The notes under the pieces are model-generated. The model was not told the DNA's origin. It saw nothing but the letters and a program-made list of their open reading frames with translations, and made no database searches. Shown one piece after another: positions 50,354 to 62,003 of a DNA stretch of 64,000 nt; positions within the stretch are counted from its first letter, which is position 1; every line of letters starts with the position of its first letter. A program made the position numbers and the translations under genes. Source of the stretch: Perca fluviatilis (taxonomy: Eukaryota; Chordata; Actinopteri; Perciformes; Percidae); contig NC_053120.1 in NCBI RefSeq assembly GCF_010015445.1, positions 4,601,614 to 4,665,613 on the forward strand, given 5' to 3'.

Positions 50354-50720
50354 GCATTTGCATATCATATGAACTCTTCCGTTGTGTCTTAACATCCGGG
50401 AAAAAATAAACTAAAACATGACTCCTCCCACTGTGTGATTATTTACTCGTATGTAGATTTCAAGTTAGAAAAAGTTCTTTCTTCTCCTTGAAACTAGCCT
50501 ATATATGCCGTTGTGGTCACTTTGAACATTTACAAATGAAAATGGACTAAATAGAATCCACACATACAGCAGACTACAACACTTTCAGATATAAATCAGA
50601 CATTAAAGGCATAAAAGCTACGTGATGGACTGAAAAAATAGCCTATAAAGCAATGAAAACAATCTGCAAAGCCTTTCATATTTTTTTCTTTATTTAGTTT
50701 TGCATATATATATATATGAC
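50354..50720 (-). pseudogene. Beheaded IFIT promoter next to the gypsy LTR
   Basis: 50354-50700 matches the upstream region of genes C and E (CATGACTCCTCCCACTGTGT, GTGATGGACTGA) from the octamer outward. The exon 1 that should follow to the left is missing; the LTR begins instead. The ISRE segment is also shortened here. Confidence 0.7.
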
Positions 50721-50785
50721 AGAAATATTAAGACGTCATGTTCATTAGCCTACTTTAAACACGTGTTTAGTCGGCCCTACGTGTG

Positions 50786-51015
50786 GAGCATCTTCTGTCT
50801 GCAGGTGAGCTGGGACAGCGGTTACCTAGGAGACGCCTGCATGATGACGTTCTGCTGCCACCTACCGGTGTAATCAGATTACTGTTTGTTACCACTTCAC
50901 ACTGACAGGGGTCAGTTTCACTGAAAAACACTTCTATTAGACACAACATCTCTATTTAATCATCTTTAACCTATCACCTCTGAGATATTAATGTACAGTT
51001 GTATTTGTTTGATCC
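50786..51015. repeat. Conserved IFIT-unit block, copy 3
   Basis: Nearly identical to the blocks at 15615, 33354 and 62004. Confidence 0.85.
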
Positions 51016-52355
51016 ATGTTGACTTATATAACAGGTAGAAGCACTCATTTGTTCCTCTCTCAGTCACGCTCATTAATGAGCAGCGATGAACGTATGACTG
51101 TGAATTGATTAATGTATATCTGTGACTGAATGTATGTATGGATATGAATGGAGGAATTAATGTATATCTGTGACTGAATGTATGTACGGATATGAATGGA
51201 GGAATGAATGCATGGATATTTATGAATGGACACATTAATGTGTATTTATGACTGAATGCATGGATGCTTATGGAAGTAGGAACGAGTGTTTGTAAGGCAT
51301 GTATGGGTGAACAGAAGAATGTAGGAAGGATGGCTTTTTAGCACAAGTATAGAAAATGGTCATTTGCTCTTTCCAAATGTTTAGTGTACACTTGTCTTTT
51401 AATTGTTTTGACCCTGTGCTTGTTGTGTGTCTCTGTTGTAACTCTTCCCCCTGTGTCCACAACATAATTCTCCTTGGGGAGACTAATAAAGATACTTTGA
51501 CTTTGACTGAAAAGTTGAAAGATTTGGCAGCAGCTTTCAAAGGTTATAGTTTGGTTAACGACCATCATCGTCCTGTGTGAAGTTCTGCAAGATTGTGTAG
51601 AAAACAGGAATTTCTTGTATAGTTACCACCAAGTAAAACAAACCTAGAGAGGATTTCTTAGTTCACATAACGTTTGTATTTTTTTCCAAACTTTTTTTAT
51701 TGACTTTTTCAATTTGAACAAAAAGTGACAGAGCAGAATAATCAAGGTGAACACAGCAAAATGGAACTAATACGTCACATAAAGTAGATTTAATAGTATC
51801 GCGGAGGCTACAAATGACGATCATATTCAGGTTATACATCAAATTAACAGCCTTCATTATAAGACATTTATGATTCATACAGCGAAGCAAATTTCACACA
51901 GCGAGTATAATGTTCATTTATTCAGTTACATTCAGTTCAAATGAACAATAATTCAACCCAACAGGAATATAACACCGTAGTAAAGTTAAGAAAGACAACA
52001 TTTAATCAAAATCTATTTGAATTAATCATGTGATGACATCTGAACGTGTCCAGAGTGGATGTTATTTAAATGACCAGTGTTATTATAATGATTCAGCTTG
52101 TTTCATATATCTAGTAGACTACTGCTGACAGGTTTTAGGGCAAAAACAGCCTTTGTCTTCCATAACGTGTAAAAAAAAAAAAAAAAAGAGTCTTTAAAGG
52201 ATACAGCTCAAAATATAGGCTACAATCTTTTTCTTTGCGATAACCGTGACAAACCAAAAACAACCATTTGATTGTACATGTTCTGAATAAGATGTTGCTG
52301 CTTCTGGACCAGCAGACCAACAGAAGGAAACAGGTTTTCCTGATGTGTGATCAAA

Positions 52356-52420
52356 TATATATATATATATACACACACATATATATATATATATATACAC
52401 ATATATATATATATATACAC

Positions 52421-52467
<47 letters not shown>

Positions 52468-52473
52468 TATATA

Positions 52474-52510
<37 letters not shown>
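52356..52510. repeat. (TA)n/(TACA)n microsatellite
   Basis: About 155 bp of TA with CACA interruptions at the exact place where IFIT exon 2 should be. It creates spurious YIYIY reading frames on both strands. Confidence 0.95.
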
Positions 52511-52511
<1 letters not shown>

Positions 52512-53165
52512 GCTGCTGTTCATTGAAAAGATACATCAACACAGTTGCTATTTTGGGAGGGACAAGCCTCGCCTCCTAATGCATGTACCAGTATGTCTTT
52601 GAGGCAGGAGGTCTATCCACAATTAAAATCAAAATTTCTCGCTGAATTTCCAAACGATTTTTCAAGCAGTGTTTATAATACAGGATACTTGGTTTGATTA
52701 AAAATGCAGGTTTTCAAACCAAAATAACTTCCTGTGTAGAGAACGTTGTATAGACACGGTTTTAAGCCTTAATATAAAATAAATGGGTGGGTTATAAAAA
52801 CAAAATCACCCCCGTACAGTTGTCATGAAGGGTGAAATTAGCTGCAGCTTTATTAACACACACATGACAAACACCATTGTCAGCATTTTACTAATTACTT
52901 AAATAAATAAAAATGGGCGACCTTATCTGACACAATCTAGCTTTAGCTGTATTCAGTAACAGGACAGTCACTTACAGTATGTTAGCTTAAATGAAAGGAT
53001 AAACCTCAACACTTGGTAACATTAGCCTAAAATATCGTAACACCTTTTTCATCTTTAAAATGTTATTCCATGGTGCTTAGTTTTGTCCGTCCCAAGATGG
53101 CGGCGGCAGAGACGCATCTCACCAGCCTGTGGCAGTATCTACGTAGGCTATAGTATAGGCTATAC

Positions 53166-54135
53166 CAGTGGTTCTCAAACTTTTTTCAATAATGTAGGCT
53201 ACCTCTTTTTGAATAGTTTCTTTAAGCCAAGTACCCCCTGACCAGTGCTAATCATTTTCGGTAGAAAAAAAAAAGTCTCTATAAAGAGGAACAGTAGCTA
53301 CAGCCATGTAACTGAAAAAAAAGTCTCTATAAAGAGGAACAGTAGCTACAGCCATGTAACTGAAGAAAAAGTCTCTATAAAGAGGAACAGTAGCTACAGC
53401 CATGTAACTGAAAAAAAAGTCTCTATAAAGAGGAACAGTAGCTACAGCCATGTAACTGAAAAAAAAGTCTCTATAAAGAGGAACAGTAGCTACAGCCATG
53501 TAACTGAAAAAAAGTCTCTATAAAGAGGAACAGTAGCTACAGCCATGTAACTGAAAAAAAAGTCTCTATAAAGAGGAACAGTAGCTACAGCCATGTAACT
53601 GAAAAAAAAGTCTCTATAAAGAGGAACAGTAGCTACAGCCATGTAACTGAAAAAAAAGTCTCTATAAAGAGGAACAGTAGCTACAGCCATGTAACTGAAG
53701 AAAAAGTCTCTATAAAGAGGAACAGTAGCTACAGCCATGTAACTGAAAAAAAACTAAAACATTTAACTGTTAATGAGAAAAGGAGACAAAAAACTGTAAA
53801 AAAAAACTTGGAAAAAGATGGTAGAAAGAAGGAAGGAAGGAAGGCAAGAATAGGTCAAAATAGTATCAAAAACTTCAAAAAGAGTAACAGAAGAAGAAAA
53901 AAGCGAGAAACTTGTAAAAAGTAGAAGGACAGTAGAAGGAAGGAAGGCAATTAGGTCCAAAGAAGGCGACACAAATGTCACATTTTTGGTAGAAAAAAAC
54001 AATTCTACATAAAGAGGAACAATGTTCTGGACAACAGCCTCGTAACTATTAAACATTTAGTTAAATATCTCACGTACCCCCTGCAGTCCTCCAAAGTACC
54101 CCTAGGGGGACACGGACCCCCATTTGAGAAACACG
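53166..54135. mobile_element. hAT-like element with an internal 48-bp minisatellite
   Basis: Left end CAGTGGTTCTCAAACTTTTT, right end CCCCATTTGAGAAACACGGG, an imperfect inverted pair of a kind common in fish hAT elements. GTACCCCCTG occurs near both ends. It interrupts the intron of ghost locus 2. No clear target duplication. Confidence 0.6.
53274..53752. repeat. 48-bp minisatellite, ten copies
   Basis: The unit begins AGTCTCTATAAAGAGGAACA and ends in CATGTAACTG plus an A-run that varies by a base or so. A single diverged relative of the unit (CTACATAAAGAGGAACAATG) stands at 54005-54024 in the same element. Confidence 0.97.
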
Positions 54136-56059
54136 GGTCTATCTATGCATTAATAGATCTCAACCACAGACTGTGGACGTTTGAGACGGACAGACAGACA
54201 GACAGAAGGACGGACGGACAGAATTGAGGAAATAAAGAGGGGAGGACAGACAGGAGCAACCTAAGAAATAAGGAAAAGTGGCTGAGGCAAGGAAGAGAGA
54301 GGAAAGGAAGGAGGAAATGAAAGGTGAATAACTGGAAAAGTGTATAAAAGAAATAAAAGGAGAAAAGTAACAAAGACACGAAATGAGAAATGAGGAAAGA
54401 ACGTAGCCTAAGATGGCTGAAACTAGAGCCTAAACCCCTTAAGAAACACATTATAGTAAAAGTAAATGAAGTACCCTAAAATAAAAAAGAACAAAAATTA
54501 AATACAAGGAGCTACAGGGCTATTTAGTAGCCGATTTCTCAAATTTATCCACCGTTATGGCAGTGTAGAATAAAACTTTCAGAAAACTAGTGATCAATAG
54601 CCTACATAGGCTAGCCTAATATTCTTTCTTTAGTTCTTAAAGACATATAGCATGAACCTGGCTTTAAGGTGAGGTGTATTGTCATCCTATTTTATCTGAT
54701 CATTCTATATAACATGTAGGCCTATTTAAGCTTTATCTGAACATTTATGATTCGACAGGAGACCTCAGAAGAACTTTACTCTACTTTCAGAAGACACCTC
54801 TCTGGAAACATCTGTGATGCGTTATCAATCGGCCCTCAAAGAGAGAGCCAGTTAGGATGATAGCCATTGGTTAAAGTATTGTTTCCTCCCCCATCTATGT
54901 TACACACATTATAGAATATATACCATGTTAAAACAAAGAAAGTCAGAGGACCACTGGAGAATCGGGGAAAACAGGTCCTCAGGGCTCTTCAGAGCTTGTC
55001 AATTGATGCTGATTTCTTTGATGTAAATAAACCTTTATAATCAAGAAACAGTGTCGGCGGATTCCTCACCACACAACATTACAGCATCGCTACCAAATAC
55101 ACTACAAAGGGGAGAAGGAAGAAATGAAAGCAGAAAGAAACGTGGAAGAGAGAATAGTAAAGAAAGAAGGGAATCAAAACATAATCATATCCAATATAGG
55201 CTACCAATGTGTCGGGCTCTGGGATTTATAATAGGTTATAAATCATGACTATTCTCATTATTGAGCTACTCACCACATCATTCAGCTGTTTTCCTCCACT
55301 CAGTAGTTCTAAGAAGCCTGTTAGTTAGTGTTTCTCTTGATGCTGCTCCGAAGACAAAAGTCCGAGGTGTGGCATTTGCATATGATTTGAAATTTTCACT
55401 TCTGTTTTAACGCAGCTTGACTTTCATTGAAGTAAAAAAATAAATAATAATAAATAAAAAAAAAAGGAAAACCTAAAACATGACTCATCACATGGTGTGA
55501 TTATTTGCTCGTACGTAGATTTTAAGTCGTTTCTTCTTCTTGAAACTATATATGCATTATTATGCTATATTTGGTTTATATTGACACTCTGAACATTCAT
55601 GTTGTCATTATTTTTAAAGGCTGCCTGTTTTACATCTGGCCGGGTGACTATATACTGATGAAAATTAGCACTTTTGAGCTAATTTGGGCACATTTACATT
55701 GTTTTAATGTTGATTGATGTTCACTGTCCCCTTTCAAATAAAGAAATCAAATGCAAATGGACGAAAAACAATCCACACATAGTCTCAACACTTTGAAATA
55801 TAAATCAGACACTATATTCAAACGCAATGGACTTAAAATTACGAAAGCAATGAAAACATTTGCAATTTGTAAATCTGCCTTAAACCTCCTGTTGTCCTCG
55901 GGGTCAAATTTGACCCATTTTCAAAAGTTTCCATATCAGAAATTTGGGTTTCTTTCAACCAAAAACATAACGTGGAAAGAACGTTGAAAAAAGTGACAAA
56001 AATTTTGAAAATAATGTACCCCTAATGAATTCTTTTCTGTAGATGATTCTGGTGAATTA

Positions 56060-57098
56060 TGTGCGCTCTCTGTATGGACGCTACGAGACACCGTACTTCA
56101 GGAAGTGCACATGCGCAGTAGGATTCTAGTTCTTTTATATTCTAGCACCTTTTATATATGTCAATGGTGTGCACACAGCTCCCCGCCAAGTTGTATATGG
56201 TTAATGTCGCCTGTTACTTTAGATTGAATAAGTTCCACATTGGTTTTCTGGAAGTTTATCAATAACCGCTTGGATTCATAAAGTAGGCCTCAGGACTCCT
56301 CATATATTTCAACATGGTGTCAGAAGAGGGATGAATTCATCGCCTCCAAGTTCCACGTGACTTTTTGTTTTCGTCTCGAGCGGACACACAACTCAGTAGA
56401 AATAATGGCGGATGGATTCCGCAGACCAGACCCCGTCGTTTTTGACGGGAACGTGGCCGAGAATTGGCGGATTTTTGAACAGGATTATGATATCTTCATA
56501 GCAGCGGCGCACTCGGACAAGCCTGCCAAAACAAAAGCGTACATCCTGCTTAATCTCGCGGGACCGGAGGCCATCGAACGGGAGCGCTCGTTTGTTTACG
56601 CGGCGGAGGTGAGGGCGCCCGGTGGAGACGGAGCCGTCGTGGTTCCAGCTGAATCCAGAGAAAACCCGGAGTGTTTGAAACGGAAATTTCGTGAAGTGTG
56701 TAACCCTCAACAACACAACAACAAAACCATGGAGAGACACAAGTTCCATTCACGAAATCAAAAGCAAGGTGAGACTATTGAGTCCTACGTCAGTGACTTG
56801 AGGATCAAAGCTGAAAGTTGTCACTTTGGAGACCTGACGGAGGAACTGATTTGTGACAGAATAGTGTGTGGCATCAGGAATGACAACATAAGAAAGGCGT
56901 TGCTACGTGACAGTGAATTAACCCTAACGAAAGCCATTGCTATCTGCCGCATGTATGAAATGACTGAGGAGAATAATAAGGCTCGAGCCCAGCCCCAGAC
57001 GGCCGAGGCGGGTACGGCTGCAGCCCGCAGCGTCCCATGTCACGCAGTCCCGTCTCATGCCGAGGCGTGTCCAACGGTAAGTTCAGAGGGTCAAAAAT
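56060..57098 (+). mobile_element. Ty3/gypsy element 5' part: LTR, PBS and gag (family 2)
   Basis: LTR-like 56060-56314 (TGTGCGCTC to TTCAACA), then the PBS TGGTGTCAGAAGAGGGA (56315-56331), then gag. Compared with 48136 it has a ~40-bp insertion in the LTR. The element is cut at 57098 by a hAT insertion; no pol was recognised beyond. Confidence 0.75.
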
Positions 57099-57124
57099 TA
57101 GAGGTGTCTAAATTAATCAAATAA
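56405..57124 (+). pseudogene. Gypsy-type gag polyprotein, 3' truncated by transposon
   Basis: The best start is the ATG at 56405 (MADGFRRPDPVVFDGNVAEN), the first after the PBS; the frame's earlier methionine at 56357 lies in the leader. Visible gag features are the NWRIFEQDYDIFI helix, the retrotransposon-gag core (CLKRKFREVCNPQ, HKFHSRNQKQGETIESYVSD, LICDRIVCGIRNDNIRKALL) and a region leading toward the nucleocapsid (PCHAVPSHAEACP). The last nine or so residues before the stop at 57124 come from the inserted hAT element. No protease, reverse transcriptase or integrase is present nearby. Confidence 0.8.
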
Positions 57125-57475
57125 CCGATGCATTGAATCGTGGACGATGCTGCATCGATAATCAGCCGGCTCATAATCGATTATTTCTGTTTACAATTTA
57201 ATGTAGGCCTAACAACATTTCTGTTTACATATTCTGGTGTGTTTTGCACATTCAGGAGGTGCCATGTGCTCAGTGCTGTATAGTTTTATGTGTCCAAGTT
57301 ATTTAGTATTAGAGCACTGCAGAATGTTTGTTTTTTGAAGCTTGAAAAACTATGAATTAAATCTTCTACATGGCTTTAATAGAAACATGGATCGTGATGC
57401 ATCGAGATATCGGATTGAATCGCAGACATGATAATCGTAATCGAATCTGGAGATCAGTGAAGATTCACACCTCTA
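57099..57475. mobile_element. hAT-like MITE inserted in gag
   Basis: Ends TAGAGGTGT and ACACCTCTA, flanked by perfect 8-bp duplications tcaaaaat (57091-57098, 57476-57483). It is 377 bp, non-coding. The interior carries ATCGATAATC-type motifs and GGAGATCAGTGAAGATTCAC near the right end, a frequent fish repeat. Confidence 0.9.
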
Positions 57476-57961
57476 TCAAAAATACGAAAAACGCGAATTA
57501 TTTCCCAGATGGAGTCACCGGAGTCACGGGTAAAGTTCGTGACCACGTTTGTTGCAATCAATTGAAAAAACGTTTAAACTGTTAAAGGAATCACTTTTTT
57601 TTTTTTCTCTCTTTTTCATCAAACTCTTTTGCAAGTTCCCACAATTTCAGTGACTCAAATTTCCATAAATATCCCGCATATTCCATTGCATTTTTTTAAG
57701 AAAACGTGCTGCATAATCGAGGATTTTTGCCCGCAACAATCACAAAAAAACTCACACATTTTTCTGGAAGGACTGTAAAGTAACCATAGATCTAGTTTGC
57801 TGATGTCTGGATGTTACTGTCGTGTCCCTGATGTTAACGTACTATTGGATGAAACCTGCATCAGCGTTGGTGGACATCTGTTGGCGAATATTAGCTAACG
57901 TTACCTAGAGCAATTCATGGTTGCAGACTTTGATGGTTTCTTTCTGTGATTTTTCCTTAAG

Positions 57962-59555
57962 GTACACATCAGTGTCTTTAAAAAAAATAACACACCCCCG
58001 GTGACACGATGCACGGTGTGCTGTACCGACCATCATTGCCCCCTTTGCCCCACTTCCATATACAAGCCCCGGTGTAGGGCAAAGGTTTTGCAGCACATGG
58101 AGGTGCATGTAAAGAATGCCATTCAACATGAAGGTTAGTTCCCTCCATCAGCTTTGTGCTATGCCATTATAGGGCTGGGCGATATGGACCAAAAGTCATA
58201 TCCCGATATATTTTGGCTGAATGTCGATATACGATATATATCCCGATATTTTTTCCGCAAAGTGAGAGCAAATGTTCAGTCAAAGTCAAAGCCAAATATG
58301 ACGTGTCACATGTGGTTTCATAGAAACCGGCTATTTCAGTGAACAGTTGCAAAATCAAATGAATAAATAATAAACAGGTTTCTTCACCTGGTTCAATGCT
58401 CAGCTGTTCAAATAACAATAACATGTAAACATAAATACTGTATAACAACAGGAGTACCTTTTTTGAAATCAAAGCTCCATAAGGTTTGTTTTAGTTTTTT
58501 CCAACGTTTTAAATTGTTACATTTTTCTTCTACACATTTTCAGCGCTTATTTCTACGTCCCATATTTTCTAATATAGGGCTGGGCGATATAGAGAAAATC
58601 AGATATCATGATATTCTTGACCAAATACCTCGATATGGATATTGCGGCGATATATTCTAGAGTTGACAGTTGGTGCTCTAGCAAAATATCTTCACACTTA
58701 GATTTTAGATAAATAATCATTAATAATAGAACAGTTACAACAGTCTGGTAAGATCAGATCACTTCACTGTAATGCAGCCTTTAAAACCAGGAAAAGACAC
58801 TTATGTCATATCACGATATTACGATATCCAAAATCTAAGACGATATCGTTATAAGATCGATATATCGCCCAGCCCTATGCCATTATCATTTCTTTGTTTG
58901 TAACTACTGCTACTTAGTAAGCTTACTAATAGTAACTTTACATGCCAGTTGCTTTGTCTTATAAGGTAAGCACGTAATGCTTGTGTCCCTTCATAGATTT
59001 CTTCATAACAAAATGCCACCAGGCCTGCAGGAGTGGAAGCAGTGGTCACTTCCACTGCCCTTTCTGCCTCAAGACCACAATAAAGAGGCAGGCCATACTG
59101 AGGCATTTGCAGATCTGTAGGCCACCTCTCCATGACGCCCAGCTGGACGCTGATGCAGACTGCAGAGAGATGGGCGTCAATTCCCAGACAGAGGAGTGCA
59201 AAGGTCTGAAATCGCATTTTCTGTGGAGCTGCATTGGCTGTGTTCACTTAATGCTGTTAGTTGATTGTCAGTTTGATTGTGATCAATTCTCTGCAGCAGG
59301 ATCTGTGAGCCTACCTCATATCAGCTCTGACAAACTGCCTGAACCGGTGAGTATATGTCTGTCTGTTTGTAAAGAAAACTATCTGTGTGTGAATGTTTTG
59401 TGTGTTTTTCAAACTTGTGTGTGTGTGTGTGTTTTGTGTATGTGTTAGGTACATGATGGTGAAATACAAGGACAAAGAGACCCAGCAGAGAGACCCCAAG
59501 ACCCAAGGATAAGGAGGAGGCAAAGAGGCCCAGGACAATCCCTCCTCAACAGTCG
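57962..59555 (+). CDS. Possible spliced zinc-finger gene, four linked exons, unrecognised
   Basis: Four segments with splice signals keep one open frame: 57962-58133, 58997-59203, 59300-59346 and 59449-59555. Phases agree at each join. The protein has two zinc-finger-like motifs: CPLC, then 15 residues, then HMEVH in exon 1; and CPFC, then 12 residues, then HLQIC in exon 2, a C2HC finger. Exon 3 encodes SVSLPHISSDKLPEP. Exon 4 is basic (RIRRRQRGPGQSLLNS). A possible first exon, ATG GAG TCA CCG GAG TCA CGG at 57509-57529 with a gtaaag donor, is in phase. The next acceptor (59671) leads to a stop within five codons. Intron 1 holds a hAT-like element. I do not recognise the family; it could be host or transposon-derived. 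Confidence 0.4.
58170..58877. mobile_element. hAT-like element, nested, 8-bp target duplication
   Basis: It starts TAGGGCTGGGCGATAT and ends ATATCGCCCAGCCCTA, flanked by tgccatta on both sides (58162-58169, 58878-58885). A second left terminus (TAGGGCTGGGCGATAT) appears at 58575, so two related elements are fused or nested. No transposase. Confidence 0.9.
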
Positions 59556-59559
59556 GTTA

Positions 59560-60760
59560 GTGTGAATGAAGTAAACTTGAAGCCTTGTATACATACATAC
59601 CTACAGGTCAAAATACTTCAAACTGTCTACAGAATGAATTCTCAAAATAAGTGTTAAATGTGTTCATTCAGGAACCTGTTGACCTGACTATGGAGGGGAT
59701 TCACACACACCCGGTCCGAGACCCGGTGCTAATACGGCACCGGTGCCTTAACGACCGTTATCTACCGGACCGAATAGCAACGCAGATTCCGGTGCCTTAT
59801 TTCGGTGCCACTTAAATGCCTGCGCTTCTCTCTGATGCTCCGAAAACGGACGTTAGAGGGACCTGAAACATCGCCGCACGGGACGCTAGTTAACACTACA
59901 CTCAACAGCAGGTAACGTTAGCCCACCGTTAGCTAGCAGCTGGATTAAACACGGTTAAAATGCTGAAAGCTAAAAAAAAGTGTAAAAGTGTGTCTGTATG
60001 CCGCTGTTGTCTTAAAACAACACAGATGTTGCGTTCACTTGAAATTCGCCTCGCCAGCCTTGTGCTGCATTCAAAGTTATTGTAAAATACCCAACCAGTG
60101 GTTGTTTTTGTCGTTTAACACGAATTTACTGGTGAAATAAGTTATTGTTATTACATTTTTTAATAAATCATTTAATTTTGACCCTGTGGCCTTAGCAATA
60201 AACAAGCAGACTGTCAGTTTGGGCTCCTTATTTTATTCACCTTTTTCAGCCCTTCTGAGTTTGCAGGTATGACTGTATAATGTGCTTTGAAACTGGATGG
60301 CTGTTTGAGTTGTCACTTTTGGACAAAAAGAAAGACTGACAACTGTCTGAAACAAAAAACTAATGTAAATACTGTATCATGGCAAATGCAAGAATGCTTT
60401 TGTTCTATACCGACAGGTGAGGTTGGACGAGGAAGGCGGAGTGAGCTGCGATAGCTGGGACAAGTTCTGGGGACCCCCCCACCCTGGATTCTGATACGGC
60501 AGGATTTCCTGAGGAGGGATAACAAGGATCTGCACACACAAGAATACAAATAATAAACATGTTACACTCTTCCCAAGACTGCTTTTTATTTTTATCTTCT
60601 ATATCGTTTTCACACTTCACTGGGACAGACATTGCTGCAAATACAATTGCTCATCAGCGAGGCGAGAGGGCATGAGACGGGAGGCTCCAGGTTGCAGCCA
60701 GAATGAATTTTTTAGTTTGACTATAATCTGCATTTATTTTATAGACGGACATATACTTTT
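59560..60760. other. Intergenic, repeats and uncertain exon-like segments
   Basis: 59700-59820 carries GGCACCGGTGCC-type inverted motifs found in fish transposons. Near 60418 a possible acceptor (ataccgacag) precedes GTGAGGTTGGACGAGGAAGG, with an AATAAA-like ATAATAAAC near 60552; this may be a last exon but cannot be tied to the upstream zinc-finger frame. Confidence 0.3.
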
Positions 60761-60763
60761 ATG

Positions 60764-61043
60764 GGTTGCCAGGTTGAGGGTTACAGGTTGCCAGGTTGAG
60801 GGTTACAGGTTGCCAGGTTGAGGGTTACAGGTTGCCAGGTTGAGGGTTATAGGTTGCCAGGTTGAGGGTTACAGGTTGCCAGGTTGAGGGTTACAGGTTG
60901 CCAGGTTGAGGGTTACAGGTTGCCAGGTTGAAGGTTATAGGTTGCCAGGTTGAGGGTTATAGGTTGCCAGGTTGAGGGTTACAGGTTGCCAGGTTCAGGG
61001 TTATAGGTTGCCAGGTTGAAGGTTATAGGTTGCCAGGTTGAGG
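60764..61043. repeat. 22-bp minisatellite, about 13 copies
   Basis: The unit is GGTTGCCAGGTTGAGGGTTA plus CA or TA. Copies alternate ACA and ATA endings and a few carry GAAGG or CAGGG variants. Confidence 0.97.
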
Positions 61044-61276
61044 TGACTAACAGGTTGAAAATTGTATATGGTGGATTGTGTGAATAAGATGCATTTCATA
61101 CAAGATCTGGCAACTGGTCACCATTAGACAAACATATTGGTCTGATTATTTATAAAGGAGTTTGGGCCGTGCTGCAAATTACGGGAGTTTCCCGGGAGAA
61201 ATAAAAAACCGGGAGAGGTCCGGGTCGAGATAGGGCTAAAACACGGGAGAAACCGGGAACAACGGGAGTGTTGGCA

Positions 61277-61994
61277 GGTACCGTATGTATATGCTATATT
61301 TAGTTTATAGTGACACTGAACATTGACAAATAAAAATGGACTAAAAAGAATTCACACATAGCCTCAACACTTTTTGTAAATTCGTAAATCTGCCTTAACC
61401 TCCCGATGTCCTCGGGTCAAATTTGACCCATTTTCAAAAGGTTTCTATATCAAAAATTTGGGTTTCTTTCAACCAAATCGTCCATAACGTGGAAAGAAAG
61501 TTGGAAAAAGTGACAAAAATGTTGATAAAAGGTGAAAAAAAGGTTGAAAAAAGTGACAAAAAATGTTGATAAAAGGTGAAAAAATGTTGAAAAAAGTGAC
61601 AAAAATGTTGAGAAAAGGTGAAAAAAAAGTGACAAAAAATGTTCATAAAAGGTGAAAACATGTTGAAAAAAGGTGAAAAAACATTAGAAAAAGTGACAAA
61701 AACGGTTTTTTTTGTTAACATGACAAAACCGTCACCCAAAAAAAGTTTTTATGTGAAATTTTGACCCAGAAAAGTTGCATGGTTGACGGGAAGACAACGT
61801 CTTAATTTCGTGTTACTCGGTAGGCTGTGTATAGATAGATAGAACCCGTGTATAGGCATATCGTTTTAGTCTTGTGTTTTTACAGTCAACACATGTAAAG
61901 CCTACTTCTGTTTATGTGAAAAATATGTCACAATAATGATACAACACAGATTTATATATAAAAGACACAACACACTAAATGGAAATAAAGGTGA
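61277..61994. repeat. IFIT upstream-flank relic plus (GTGACAAAAATGTTGA)n array
   Basis: 61280-61380 matches the upstream flank of the IFIT promoters (ATATTTAGTTTATAGTGACA). It continues into CCTCGGGTCAAATTTGACCC, as does 55560-56000, so the two are paralogous. 61500-61690 is a degenerate array of GTGACAAAAATGTTGATAAA-type units. No gene. Confidence 0.65.
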
Positions 61995-62003
61995 TGTGCC
62001 TTT

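Larger units (their letters stand above)
51020..55500 (-). pseudogene. Ghost IFIT locus 2: coding exon replaced by an AT repeat
   Basis: 51020-52355 matches the 3' flank of D/F (15840-17327). 52511-55273 matches their intron, enlarged by insertions. Exon 1 at 55274-55281 reads ATGATGTG with an intact gtgagt donor. Upstream to about 55500 lies promoter sequence (with CATGACTCATCACATGGTGT). Exon 2 is entirely missing: the segment matching 17328-18893 of unit D is replaced by the AT tract at 52356-52510. The ISRE position reads TTCAATGAAAGTC, a damaged core. No IFIT protein can be made. Confidence 0.8.

Noticed and set aside
52194..52579. YIYIYI-type proteins around 52.3 kb
   Set aside because: Translation of a TA microsatellite.
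53245..53738. Repeat protein with SIKRNSSYSHVTEKKV or AVATVPLYRDFFFSYM units
   Set aside because: The 48-bp minisatellite is divisible by three, so frames stay open by chance on both strands. A-run length changes break them.
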